A stretch of DNA of 64,000 nt from Nereocystis luetkeana (Eukaryota; Sar; Phaeophyceae; Laminariales; Laminariaceae), in NCBI GenBank assembly GCA_031213475.1, contig JARUPZ010000024.1:1674001-1738000 (forward strand), read 5' to 3'. Position numbers and translations under genes: made by a program. Below, piece after piece: positions 33,384 to 44,981 of this stretch (position 1 is the stretch's first letter; each line of letters starts with the position of its first letter). The notes beneath the pieces are model-generated. The model made no database searches. It had not been told where the DNA came from and worked only from the letters and a program-made list of their open reading frames with translations.

Positions 33384-34853
33384 GGGAAATTGTCAAAAAA
33401 GGGGGATACCCCCTGGTTTTTCAGCCATCTGGGGGTATAGGAAAAACACGCCCACGACAGGCCCTCCCGTGTGCCCCTACCTGCATCAAATGCAATTCCG
33501 ACGCGCTGACAAGACGCCAGCTGCCCATGCCGAGCACGCACGCCCTTTTCGTTGTTTTCAAGCATGTTTTGGGGTCTAACGGGACAGCGGCGCGGGAGGG
33601 GGCAAAATGATCCCCCCTTTCGACTACAAGTCGGGGGGTATGAGCCCGCCAATCTACACACCAAATGTATCTACGGTACTACTTGTAAACCCCCAATCGA
33701 CCAACATTTCACCCCACTTGATCGAACATTTACACCTTTTTCACCATTTCTGACAGCCTCAAAAGCGACTATTAACACAAGAGACAAGAGTATGCACGTC
33801 TCCACGTCACAGCCCAACAGCCCGAATAGACCATGGGTAGAACATCCAGAAGTTGCGAGTAATCGCGATCGTTTGTCTCCGAAGAAATCTGACATCACAC
33901 CTATACAAGTCGAATCTTTATGGGCAAAATAAACTTGTGTTTTTTATCTCAGAAAACACAATAATAGGATGAAAAACAAAATAGATGGATAAAATTGGTC
34001 CTCGGTTCGGTTGCTGGGTGCTTGATTGTCGGACGGGAGGAAGCTGGGTGCTCGGTGCCTGATTTGTCAGACGGGAGCGATGATTGGGACACGAGCATAA
34101 GGCGTAACTATCTGACTCCACGGTCGAAACCGCCGGGCGTCTGTGCTGTGCGTTGGATGTGAGCAGGCTGGTGTGTTTGTGTTCACCGAGCACCCAATAA
34201 CCAAGTACCAAGCACTCAGCAACCTTCGACCTATCATAAGCATGTCCTCTGATAATTCCATCATGTTTTTCTGAGAAGTTAACACCTGGTATGTATTTAT
34301 CTGGTCAACATCAAGATTCGATTTGTATAGTTGCGCCGTCAGATTTCTTCGGAGACAAACGATCGCGGCTACTCACAACTTCGGGAATGTTCCGCCCGTG
34401 GTCTTTTCGGGCAGTCGGGCGGTGACGTGGAGACGTACATACTTGTAGCCGCTTTTGAGGCTGTTAAAAGTGGTGACAAACGGGTACATTTTCGGTCAAG
34501 TAAGGGGAAGTGGTGGTCAGTTGGGGCTAGCACCGTAGATGAATTTAGTAGATTGGCGGGGTCGTACCCCCCCCGACTTTAAGTCAAAAGGGCGAATCCT
34601 TTTCGCCCCCTCCTGCGCCGCTGTCCCGTTAGGCCCAAGAACGTGCCCGAAAAGAACGTGCCCGAAAAGAACGTGCCCGAAAACGACGAAAAGGGTGTCA
34701 GTGCTCGGCATGGGCAGCGGGCGTCTTGCCAGCGCGTCGGAAATGCATTTTGAGGCAGGTTGGGGCACGTGGGGGCGCCTGCCGTGGACCTGTTCTTCCT
34801 ACACCTCTAGATGGCCGAAAAACCAGGGGGTACCCCCCCTTTGACCATTTCCC
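33384..34853. mobile_element. 1.47-kb foldback element: two inverted arms of over 600 bp
   Basis: The left arm begins GGGAAATTGTCAAAAAAGGG and the right arm ends with its complement CCCTTTGACCATTTCCC. Long stretches pair inward, for example CCGAAGAAATCTGACATCAC (left) with CAGATTTCTTCGGAGACAAA (right), and pairing continues close to the centre via GGTTGCTGGGTGCTTG against CAAGCACTCAGCAACC. The right arm also holds a 15-bp triplicate of AAGAACGTGCCCGAA (34637-34683) missing from the left. No transposase is encoded, and no clear target duplication was seen. Confidence 0.8.
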
Positions 34854-35400
34854 TTAGTCATTCAAACCCGAAAAACAGATAAGGCGTATCAACGTAGCAT
34901 GCGTCGCAGGTTTTAGAGCCGTTATGCCGTCCGTTATGTCCGTTATGAGCATGCTGTGTTGTACTGGTATAACACTACTGTTGTATCTGGGGCATGGACC
35001 GAGCAAAGATCCTTGAGTAGGGTGAGGGGTGCATCGTGCGACTACCACAACCTGGAGAGACTCGAAAACGGGTTCAGCGGGTGGAAGTTATCCACACTCT
35101 ATCCTCGGGTTTCCAGGTGATCTCTAGACACGTTTTCGGTACCGTTACTTACGCCTCAGTGTCGGCATGCTGTATTTTACAGCTGGCAAAAATCTGCCCA
35201 GGCGGGCAAACTTTCTCAGGCGTGCGCGCATAAAATGATGCTGTTCCAAGGAGGTAGGGTGTTTGTCACGAGACTGTAAGGGTTTTTTTCCCGACGTTGC
35301 GGACGGTGAGATGTGTTTGGGCTTTCGGCTAACGGTGGCCACCACCCCGACTCGGAATAAACCCAGAGAACTGTTGGTTGGTGTGCCATAGGGTCGTGAC
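34854..35400. other. Intergenic DNA, no feature seen
   Basis: Unique-looking sequence between the foldback element and the minisatellite, with only short unsupported frames. Confidence 0.5.
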
Positions 35401-35404
35401 GCTT

Positions 35405-36090
35405 GACTGGTGTCCATGGAATGTCCGCACTGTCTACGTGCTGCCTATCGGATGTCGTCGACTGTCTACGGGCTGTCTGTGGGCTGTCCATGGGCGGCTG
35501 TCCATGGGCTCCCATGGGCTTCCATAGATAGGCCACGAACGCCCCAGAGCCCGCGGGCTATCTGCCCGCGGTCTGTCCTGCCTCGACCTGTCCGTGGATT
35601 TTCCGTGGATTTTCCGTGGGCTGTCCGTGGGCTTTGCACGGACTACTCGTCGACTGTCGGTGGGCCGTCCGATATCTGTCCGCGGCCTGTCTGCGGACCG
35701 TAAGTGGTTGACGTCCATGGGCTGTCGATGAGCTGTCCGCGGGCTGCCCATGGGCTGTTCGTGGGCTCTCCATGGGCATCAATTAGCTTCCAATGGGTAT
35801 CCCTCGAACAGTCCATGGAAGGCCCGCGGACTATCCATGGACTGTCTGCGGTCTGTCTGTGGACTACTTTTGACGTGTCCGTGGGATTTCCGTGGGCTGT
35901 TTTTTGTGTGGACTGCCCGTCGACCGTCCGATACCTGTCCGCGGCCTGTCTGCGGGCCGTTAGTGGGTTGACGTCCGTGGGCTGTCCACGGGGCTGTCCA
36001 CGGGCTGCCCGTGGACGGTTCGTGGGCTGTCCATTGGCTGTCCGCGAGCTGTACGTGGGTTATACTTCCCAAGGGATGCCCATGAATACT
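35405..36090 (+). repeat. Minisatellite of GTCCGTGGGCT-like units with a higher-order duplication
   Basis: About 680 bp is built of degenerate 12-16 bp units (GGGCTGTCCGTGGGCTGTCC). Superimposed is a longer duplication: 35594-35752 and 35882-36016 share CCGTCCGATACCTGTCCGCG-like sequence and a following GTTGACGTCC, about 288 bp apart. Open frames exist on both strands but follow the repeat and are not taken as genes. Confidence 0.88.
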
Positions 36091-37275
36091 CATCAAAAAG
36101 TAAAATAGTCGGTCGTCTTGTAAAGTGGTTGATTGGTCGAAATTCGGAAGGCACAATATGAGACAAAAAACAGGCCTCAGCCAAAACTCTACCTTTCACT
36201 TGCAGACAATTACGTACAGCTCTCCGCATGCAACCGCAGCCCACGAAATTGAGGCGCGCTCCTCATGGGGGGCGTGAGGCGCCGGGTGCACCGGCCAGCA
36301 GTCGCACGTAGACTGCCAGAAACGGCTCACGAGGTGTTCGCGCGAACTGGAAGTTGTGTGAATTGGAAGATGCAAGCCAGCACCACACAAAACTCGCTCA
36401 ACCCCTAAATACATAGTTTCACGCGCCGGCGGCTGGTACCATCGCTACAAGACCGATAAAAAACGATTTCACGAAAAATGTACTGGTTTGCCGCAGATCC
36501 TTTGAACTATCAAGCTGACGTATCGGAAAAACCCGCTTACAAGAAAAGGCTCGCTCCCGTGAGGGGTAGTCATTACTGGGCTCACGAAAGGGTTGAAGCA
36601 AACTGGATTGTAGTATATTTTGAGCTATTTTTCTGAAGCCGAGAAAACAGTCAACTTGTTTGCAAAAACTCTATTCCACTTGCACGAAATTTCTACGTTC
36701 TGGCATGACTCCTACTCGCGCTCACCACTCGACAACAGATATCTGGGGGTTCCGCCGTGACCTCACCCCCTTTGGGGCCCAGAGAAAGTGACCTGGTAAA
36801 CGACAAGCTTGGTATTTTCAACCGCCTATGCGTACTGCGAACTCCCGGCGACATGACACGCAGTACTGTAGTATCATGCTGCGCCCATGTTGTATACATG
36901 CGACCCTTTGCACTGCCGTACCGGTACAGTAGTCCAGACACCAGATGTATCATCCCCAAAACCAAGCAGGGGCCGATGCTACATTCAATCGTGCAATCGT
37001 CGATTTGTACCGTCACTTTTCACCTTCCAAGGCCCGCAAAGGGTGGAACTCCCTCGCACGAGCTGACCCGGGTGAGAGTCGTGTACCGGGTATGACTCGC
37101 GATCAGTCGGTGTATTGCCGTCTACCCCTCTACTATTAGCGCAGAACCATTGTACGGAAAAGCTACCCGGCTGGAGATCGAGTAAATTCCTGACCGCGTG
37201 CGTGAAATCCTTCAGTTGTGAGCGTGAATCCATGTATCATCAGTTAATAGTATTTGATAAACTTATCCATGTAGG
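36091..37275. other. Intergenic DNA, no feature seen
   Basis: No supported exon, RNA gene or strong repeat. Frames at 36693-37016 (minus) and 36757-37095 (plus) overlap each other and lack signatures. Confidence 0.5.
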
Positions 37276-37545
37276 TATGGGGGGTGTACTCGATATCACG
37301 CATGGCGGTGGTCGTATGACCATAGGCCCTCGCATCCCTAGACTGCCGGGACGGAGCACGTCGGGTTTTCACCCAGCAGGCAGATATTGCTTGCACCAAG
37401 CGCGAAGCGCCGTGAGGTGTCCGGCGAGTCGCATGAAGGGTGAACTGCATCCTGGGTGAGCTGCATCCTACTATGAACCACTTGTGGGGCGGAGTTATAC
37501 ATGGGTGACAGCTTCAATGAGTTGATTTATTTTCCGGCGTGCCCG
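37276..37545 (-). mobile_element. Family A retroposon copy
   Basis: On the minus strand the copy ends ATATCGAGTACACCCCCC. It shares CACGTCGGGTTTTC, CTTGCACCAAGCGCGAAGCG and GGGTGACAGCTTCAATGA with the copy at 37955-38222. The internal piece GAGCTGCATCCT is duplicated here. Confidence 0.75.
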
Positions 37546-37954
37546 CTTCCAGAGACAGCAATGGGGGGCACTATGTAACTGCGGCGTGGGTGCCGTGCAG
37601 TAAACTACGTGATGCAATCAATTCCCTGGTACGGTTTTCCACCTCACTCAAACGATCTATAAGGGTCGATCTTAACCAGGACTGCTTTTTAAGATTTTTT
37701 TAGTACTTTTCTGAAAATTCGGTTTTTCTCGGTATTTCCCTATAGGAAAATCCCGAAAAATCGGGAAAATACAAGAAAAAAAACCTAAAAAACACTCCTC
37801 GTTAAGATCGACCCTAACTCGGTTACTAGCTGTGACTGACCGCCAGATATAAAAAACGGCAACCTGGTTGCCTAGCTCACGTAGTGAGCGGCATGTGTTA
37901 CAGTGTCGCTGCCAACAGACGCCAACCCAGCCCATATATTATAAGGGGGGCTTT
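37546..37954. other. Spacer between two family A copies
   Basis: About 410 bp containing a small inverted repeat (GAAAATTCGGTTTTTCTCGG against the nearby TTTTCGGGATTTTCC-like complement). No coding signal. Confidence 0.4.
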
Positions 37955-38222
37955 GGAGTGGGGGTGTACTTGATAGAAGATATGTACTCGATGCCATGCA
38001 TGGGCGTAGTCGTATAATCATAGACCCTCGCATCCCTACAATGCTGGGACGGAGCATGTCGGGTTTTCGCCGACCAGGCAGACATTGCTTGCACCAAGCG
38101 CGAAGCGCCATGAGATGTCTGTCGAGTCGCACGAAGGGTGAGCTGCATCCTACTAAGAACTGCTTTTGAGGCGGGCTTGCATATGGGTGACAGCTTCAAT
38201 GACTTGATTTAATTTCCGGTGT
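37955..38222 (-). mobile_element. Family A retroposon copy
   Basis: The copy is collinear with 37276-37545 over about 260 bp and ends on the minus strand in GAGTACATATC and then a C-rich tract. It sits immediately next to the LINE 3' end that follows. Confidence 0.75.
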
Positions 38223-38235
38223 AGGCTTGGCAGTG

Positions 38236-38799
38236 GGGGGGGGTGGGGGCGTACTCATTTGTTGCTTGCCCTAGTCATTTGACCATTGACCACGCATCCC
38301 TTTCGAGACGGGGCACCGTTCCTACTTCTAATAGAGACACCTCCAGCAATTGGGCGCTCATTACGTTGTTTCCATATATTACATCGAAACTTTTTGCTAT
38401 AATCTTATCCCCGTCCTGTCTGGCCGCCTTTGGCCACCATCTATCCCCTAGGATAGCGATCGTTTTCTCGCTAGTATCTAGTGTGTCAAACTCCTCCATG
38501 TCACATTCGTCTATTTTCCTCATCTCCTCTGCTAACACATCCCGTTCCTCCTTGTATATTTCACACTCTCCTACTTTGTGAGTTCTACTCTCTATTGCTT
38601 TGCCACACGGGCCAATCTGTGCATCTATTTCTTCCTCCTCCCAGCTACTGGCATACCTCTTTCTTCTTTGTGGCTGGTCCAGGTCACCTACACAAAAGCG
38701 TGGGAGTGGGGGGGGGGGGGCAGAAATCTCCCTACTGTTTGGCGTGCATGTAATGCCCCTGCCTCCCCTTCGGTCCCATTTCGCATTGCTGATTCCCAC
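38236..38799 (-). mobile_element. Non-LTR retrotransposon (LINE) 3' end: C-terminal reverse-transcriptase ORF remnant
   Basis: A minus-strand frame of 174 codons (38275-38799) ends shortly before a C-rich tract. The segment PCGKAIESRTHKVGECEIYK followed by EERDVL resembles the Cys-His knuckle found after the reverse transcriptase of many LINEs (usual form C-x2-C-x(n)-H-x4-C), with the first cysteine missing. The tail RWWPKAARQDGDKIIAKSF is typical of such C termini. The 3' UTR is only about 35 bases, ending AACAAATGAGTACGCCCCC. Four 5'-truncated relatives exist in the window. The RT core itself is absent. Confidence 0.7.
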
Positions 38800-39036
38800 G
38801 CCCTTCCTTGGGTGCTACCACCTCGCCTAACCCACTCACTACTGCGTGCTTGTTTTGACATCTCTTGGAACCACCTCCGCCGTCTTCGAAGACCTCTGAC
38901 ACCAAACGTGCACCTATTGCCCATCACTAACGTCCATCACACGGTTTTCTTACACACTGGATTCCCGCACACCCTCTGGCATCGGTGGATCAGGGCCGCG
39001 TCCCTCCACTCGGGAGGTGGGTGGTGCCTCAAGCCC

Positions 39037-39082
<46 letters not shown>

Positions 39083-39527
39083 TGCGCCCTCTTTCGCTTG
39101 CAGTCCCCCTGATCGCCACCACTTCCCGCGCCGCCGGGGTACCTACAAGTAACTTGGTTTTGTGTCAACATGGGCCACCTGCCGATCCTAACACCGAAGG
39201 TTGTATGCAAATTACGGAGAAAAGCGGTGTCGCACATACGTCAGTGGCGTCACGATAAGATCCAACGCACTCCCTCAAATTGCAATGTCGCGCCCACGGG
39301 GACTGAGACATTTCTGAGATGGGCTCTCGTTTTTCAGCACCTCTTGCAGCTTTTTTTTCGTATTCTGGCGCAGAAGTGTACGTAGCTCAATTTGGTCCGC
39401 AATTTTTCCATCTTCGGTCCATGGTGGCTGCATAAAAACGCCTGGCTAACTTACCACCGGCGCGTTGTAAACAGCGCTCCTCCGTGTACTACGCAAAAGG
39501 TCTGGCCGCTCGCGTCCGTAACAAAAC
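38800..39527. other. Flank of LINE with (GA)n microsatellite
   Basis: A (GA)n tract lies at about 39041-39081. Frames on both strands (up to 226 codons) run through it and are not supported as genes; they might include further degraded LINE coding sequence. Confidence 0.4.
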
Positions 39528-39637
39528 TATTACGGGGGGCCATAGTTAACAGGACCAAACATTGTTAGTAAAAATGGTTAAACATACAGGTTTTTATGTA
39601 TACCATAGGTCCTGTTAACTATGGTCCCCCGTGATAG
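39528..39637. mobile_element. M1 MITE copy, best-preserved inverted ends
   Basis: CTATTACGGGGGGCCATAGT, then TAACAGGACC, pairs almost perfectly with GGTCCTGTTAACTATGGTCC, then CCCGTGATAG. The total is 110 bp with no coding capacity. Confidence 0.88.
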
Positions 39638-41059
39638 TGTTGGATACCGTGTGTGATAATCGAGGTCGATACGATTCCGATAAACCCGAAACAAAATCGA
39701 TTCGATTTCAACATTTTGATGCATCGAAGACATCGTTCAGTGCCAGTAAAACAACATGGGGATGCCAGGAAATTGCAGGGCAGCAGGGCAAAACGCGTTT
39801 ATTGATGCCATATGTCGACTGTTCAATTTTTCAAATAAACCGAAACTTAAACTTTCGATACGATATATACTTCGTGTAACAACAAACAAAACATACCATG
39901 CCGAGCACCAACCGTAGTGCTTGCCTCCCGGCCGGCGTGGCATTGCCACCGATAACCGCCGTCGCTTGCGCCACTGACTCCCCAATCAGGCATGCGGCCG
40001 GGCTGCCCACACGTTCACGATCAGAGGGGCGAGTACAAGTTTGAGCTAATCATTGGCGTACACCTACCTTAGGGATGCACGATGCACGACAGAGCTTGAC
40101 CCGTACCGTGCGGCAACCTTTCACGCGAAAAGTGTCCATGGCCACAGAGCAGCAACTATGAAGGCGGTAATCTGCCGCTGGGACGCGCGCATTACGATGT
40201 CTCTCGAAATGCGCCTGACTAAGTTGGCAGCTTGGAAAATGTGACTGAAGTGGGAACGCGAGGTATATGCGCGAAACGGGACGTGTGGCGCTAGACACGA
40301 GTATTATAGCGGCCTACTATAGGAGCCTATGAGACTCTCCTTGCCGCGGCGGTAGATGCTCCCGACAGAGTGGGCGATGTGGCGTGCCCGGAGGAGGGTC
40401 TGGGATTGTTCTGGAGGAGGATATGGGGGGCACTACAAACCCGCTTGCAGGGTCGAGGTTCAAGTTCAAGCACAGGAATCCCTTCGCAGTATTTACAACA
40501 CCCTGTTCGCCTGTGGAACAACCCAGTACCAATAGTATCAACGTAATCGCCCAAGCCAGATAACGGCAGCGGCAATACCGATACCTGCAACATCGACACC
40601 AACTTCAAACCAGACATAGCCGCGAGCAGCCGCGGGATGAGAAGGGCCCTTTGTTCTTCGCTGCAAACCATCGACACGCCCTCGCAGTCATTTTCGAGTG
40701 CTGCGTTTCTTCCACCCATCTTGTTGGAATTAGTATCTCGGTTCACACTTGGCGCATGCATGGTACACATGGATAGCACGATAATTCATACAGCTATTGA
40801 GGGTGTAAGAAAACTCGTTCGCACGACCGTCTACTTTCCTTCGAACACAAAGAAGCGAGGGGAAAAAGCCAGGCAAACGCCATTCTTTGGCTCACTACAG
40901 AATGAAAACCAAAAATACAAAATGCCATCATAGCAGGTGCGCTTTTATGGGCACGTTTGTAACCGTTCAGTCCATGTAAATAGTGTCGCCAGGCAAGTTA
41001 TTAGTGCGGTTCCGTACGAGTAGGCCCAAGCCGCGAAACACCGCTTTTCGCGAATCTGC
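39638..41059. other. Intergenic DNA with one unassigned minus-strand ORF
   Basis: A 150-codon minus-strand frame (40327-40779) has a hydrophobic stretch (LLAAMSGLKLVSMLQVSVLP) but no family mark, initiation context or splice support. The remainder is featureless. Confidence 0.3.
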
Positions 41060-41320
41060 AAGGTCGCCCCGGTGGTCTACGTGGTGGTTCCTCGAATACT
41101 GCTGGCGTTGATGTCATGGGTTCGATTCTTCGTATGAGGTTTTTATTCTTCTTATTTCTCAAATGCCGCCAGCGGTCGAGAGCGCCTACTATACCGTGGG
41201 TAGGCACAACTTTTCGACGCGAGGCGACGAGGGAAGGAGGTGCTGAACCCTTCTTACGATACATTTGCAAGGCACGGTAGTGGGTGGGGGGGGGAGAGGA
41301 GCCTACTATGTGACCCCGGA
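41060..41320 (+). mobile_element. Diverged tRNA-derived SINE relative, copy 3
   Basis: The head GTCGCCCCGGTGGTCTACGT and B-box-like GGTTCGATTCTTC have the layout of the 26941 SINE. The body keeps GACGAGGGAAGGAGGTGCTG, then AACCC and a G-run followed by GAGAGGAG. Identity is much lower than between copies 1 and 2, suggesting an older or different subfamily. Confidence 0.6.
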
Positions 41321-42134
41321 TCTGCGTTATGGCTATTAATAGGAGGGAACAGGAGTAAGAAGGGCGAAGATAATAAACGGGACGGGAATTGAGTATGGAT
41401 TAAATGGTTGTATTTGCTGCTTGTCCCGGTTCGCAGTTCGCATCTGTTGCTTTTTTGGAGTTTAGTACGACTCGGTTAGGTGCGGTTCTGTGAATTCGTT
41501 ATTGCGTGCATCGGTTCGGTGCAGAACCCGATTTTTTAATAATTGATCGGCTCGCTCCTGCCCATGTATCCGACGTCCACAACTGTATGAACGGTTCGAT
41601 TCGCTTCCAAAGCCCACCGTAGAACTGCGTGAATAGCCCTGTATACAACACAGGGAACATCCCTGCTTTTCGTGCGAATCACAGTTGAAACCGAAAGTAG
41701 CGGGACCTTTGGTGGTCAGAGTGATTAATCTTCCTTGCCCTGATCGGCACGTTGTCGTTATGGCCGTGGTTTCGCGAAACTTAAAGCCGTACGCTACATG
41801 CATGGCTCGAACGGCGTGGGCCTCCATGAGATATCATTGGACTGTTTTGTTGATCAGACTTGGGGTCATTCACACCACCCCCATTGCGGTTACCATTTGG
41901 AGCTGGTCACGTCGTGCCGCATTCGAACGGCACCCCGTTTTACTGCCTGACGCTCATACACCCCCGTGTGTTCCTTCGTTGATGCAAGGTCAGCTGGACA
42001 GGGCCAACCCAAGACAGCGTTACGCCAGCCTGGATAATTAGTCTCCTACAATCTGGAACCCGAACCCGACGACATCACTACGATATCGACGCGGAAAGGC
42101 CCTAGCTTTTGGGGGCAAAATACATTCTTGAAGC
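41321..42134. other. Upstream flank of the ankyrin relic
   Basis: Overlapping frames on both strands at 41462-42041 lack recognisable motifs. No promoter element could be assigned. Confidence 0.35.
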
Positions 42135-42697
42135 ATGTCGTTTCGCGCTCACGACGTCCTCGAGGGCATGGAAGAGACGTTACTCTCGCTGGCTAGGAAG
42201 CACTCCGATCCGCAGCAGTCGGCTTCATGGCTCAAGGTGCCTAGTATGTCGGTGTTATAATATGCATGCGTTTTATGGAGTATACGGATTGCCTTGGCCA
42301 GTCTTTTACAGGGAGACATGGAACCACCATGCCCCGATCCCACACATTAAAATAGTTGATCGGGGCTACCGGGCAGTTGGGGGCGTTCGTGGTATCACGT
42401 ACGATAGCAGCAGCTGGGCCAGACTCGCTCGTTGCTCGTGTTGGTTGACGGGGTGTTCGCCGGGCGCTCTGCCGTGGGTGCCGCTCAAGGGCCGTCGCGC
42501 AAACGAGTTTGTCGCCGAGGATAGCCTTCTGGAATGAGGGCGGCGCTGCTTTGCTGAGTTGTCGGCGTTTTCTTTTCGGATTTACACCTCGGGCCTCGGT
42601 CTACAAAGAGCGGCTGCCTTGGCACATGGCAGTAACATTGATTGTCTTCGCACTTCTGATGCCTGGAGCTTCTGGTCAACGACGACCACTATTAATA

Positions 42698-42805
42698 CTA
42701 TTACGGTGGACCATAGTAATCAGGACCCATCACATACACAGAAACCTAGATATTACAGTACTTTTTCTAGGCATACCTGGTCCTAATTACCTATGTTCCG
42801 TAATA
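42698..42805. mobile_element. M1 MITE copy in an intron of the ankyrin relic
   Basis: The element starts CTATTACGGTGGACCATAGT and ends AATTACCTATGTTCCGTAAT. The right end has lost some of the family C run. Confidence 0.75.
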
Positions 42806-43767
42806 TGAACTTAGGGTTAGCTGTCGGATTTGACCCTCTCGGGAAGAACACCCGGTGAAAACCACAATACAGTACAGTAGTAGGTATTATTGCCCCCTAG
42901 TGCGTTCGGGACTAGAGGCCCCACATATATAATACCAACGCCCCTTATCCGGGCCTGGAGTCCCTTATATTGTATACACGTAGTGGACACAAACGGTGCG
43001 TAGAACCTGGGGGCCTCTTACACCTGGCATGCTGTGATTGCCCTCCTTTAATCTTGGGGTGCCTCAAAAGAGGCTATACCTACTGCATTGGGAATGTCAG
43101 GCAACGGCGCATTTAGCACAGCAAGAAACTATCCCGGTCAGGTCGGTTGGCCCGAATACCGCTCACGTGTTTGACCAACGATTGCATCCGGCTCGTGACC
43201 GGGAAAGGTTTCTTGGAAGCCGTCTTGATGTGGGGGGCATTTTTACGTGCTTGTGTTATAGCGTGGAAGTTGATTTTGTCGGTCCGCCGTGCCTCGCGGT
43301 CTCGGGTCCGCTTTAGGCCTTTGTTTTGTTTCTGCTGCCGCTGTTGAAACAGATGATCCTTCATGGACCAGCGCTGGAAGGGGACGCCACGATGGTTTCG
43401 GTGCTCCTAAAGGAAGGTACCGCTTGCTTAGGCGGGCGGGAAAGTGACGGCATGACCCTTTTCCATGCGGCCGCATAAGGAGGAAGGCAGGTCCACCAGG
43501 AGGGGGTGTTCGTTTGACTCTGATATTCTACGACAGTCGCCATTTGGAATAGGCGCTTGTAGGCGCCCGCAAGCAGGGGTTTCTTCTATGTACCATGACG
43601 GGACGCAGCGGGCTCGGCGATCGTAGCGCGGTCGGTTGCGCCACAACGACCGTCTGTTACTGATCCCGTCAGACAAGAGAAAAATCGCAGTCGAGCGGAA
43701 TTGAGTGCGCCCCGTATTCTCTTATTTTCTGCCGCGGGGGGAGCAGGAAAGAAAAGGAAAAACACAC

Positions 43768-43858
43768 AGTTTTTGCTTTTCTGAACAGGGGAGCAAAAAG
43801 GTGCTTTGCTTTGCTGAGCAGGGAAAAAAGGGTGCCTTGCTTTTCTGACGGGAGCGAC
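43768..43858 (+). repeat. Three imperfect 30-bp repeats (TTTGCTTTTCTGA type)
   Basis: Units beginning TTTTGCTTTTCTGAACAGGG, CTTTGCTTTGCTGAGCAGGG and CTTGCTTTTCTGACGGGAG follow each other with AAAAAGGGTG-like spacers. Confidence 0.7.
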
Positions 43859-44054
43859 CACCTTTTTTATCTGTATTGACACCGGGGTATGCACCGGTTG
43901 CATGAAAAGACGCGCTTGAGCAAGGACTACTTGCCGGCAAAGGCCACCCACCTTTGTTCAGGTGCTGAAGAGCCCTGCTACGGGAAGCGTTCCGTTTTTT
44001 TAGACCAACCATTTTATTGTCACTGACAAGCCTCCTCGAATGAAGCAAGTACCA

Positions 44055-44312
44055 ACCATATACCGTAAAGAGCGCTTGCGTTCGCTCAGGGATGCGACCG
44101 TTGCTTTGGCTCTCGTTCCCTCGGCAAACGACGGTAAGGGGGATGCTGTTGATAGAAGCCGAACACTTCTTTTTCGGAAGGCTTGCTCGACCAGCTGTTT
44201 TCCGAATTTTTGCCTTGCTCGGTATTGTCAACCTTCCCATTCTTGACGACAAAACGAGCGCTGGAAAACTGTCGCACCTCTGTGCGATTGCAAGCGCTCT
44301 TTACGGTGTGGT
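44055..44312. repeat. 258-bp segment with 29-bp inverted ends
   Basis: ACCATATACCGTAAAGAGCG, then CTTGCGTTCGC, at the left pairs with GCGATTGCAAGCGCTCTTTA, then CGGTGTGGT, at the right. It may be a further MITE type. No second copy was seen in the window. Confidence 0.55.
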
Positions 44313-44444
44313 CAGAACAACCGATGCCGTACGTTTGCACTACTTTTCGATACCAGGCTATGTGTATGTCTACAAGCCTTTGAGATGTGTGTACCGGGAT
44401 AAGCCCACAACTTTCTCGGCGTCTGTTGTTTGGGTGAGGGTGTC

Positions 44445-44541
44445 AACCCTTTTAGAACCGCAGTCCCGTTTTGGAGACAAAAAACACTCAAATTATGAGT
44501 AGTTTGTCCCCAAAACGGGAGTTACAGTACTTGAAGGGTTA
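44445..44541. mobile_element. M2 palindromic MITE copy
   Basis: The outer ends AACCCTTTTAGAACCGCAGT and GTTACAGTACTTGAAGGGTT flank GTTTTGGAGACAAA and TTTGTCCCCAAAAC. Confidence 0.8.
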
Positions 44542-44981
44542 AGATAGCCTCCTCGAGAGAGGAGCAGAAAACGGTGGATGCTACACGACGTATACCCCTG
44601 ACATTGAACGCGTCTGAAGCCTTTTTCCTACTGTCACAGCAGCACCAGCTCTTCTGTATTCTTCGAGCACCGGTACGGGTGGCTCGCTCTCAAGATGCTC
44701 CTTCGCTGTTGCGAGCGCCCGCCCGAAGTGAGGCACGAGGCGGCAAAGCCACTAGGCAGGTCACACGAGATGCGGCAAGGGTACAGCACGTACAAGTACG
44801 TCTCCTGAGGCTTTTTCCTCCCTTGGGGGAGCTCTACAATATTAGTAAGACAAAATTTACCCCCAAAATTGTTTTTGATAAAGGGTAAAACTGCAACTCG
44901 GTGAACAACCCCAAAGCCTACGGTACATATATCGCGATTTTTTTAGAAAAAAAACATGAATGGCGTTGCGACGATATTAGG

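Noticed and set aside
35434..36156. Several 100-134 codon frames in the minisatellite
   Set aside because: Frames on both strands simply mirror the repeat unit, which lacks stop triplets.
38578..39258. 226-codon plus-strand frame
   Set aside because: It is antisense to the LINE remnant, runs through a (GA)n tract and has no motif.
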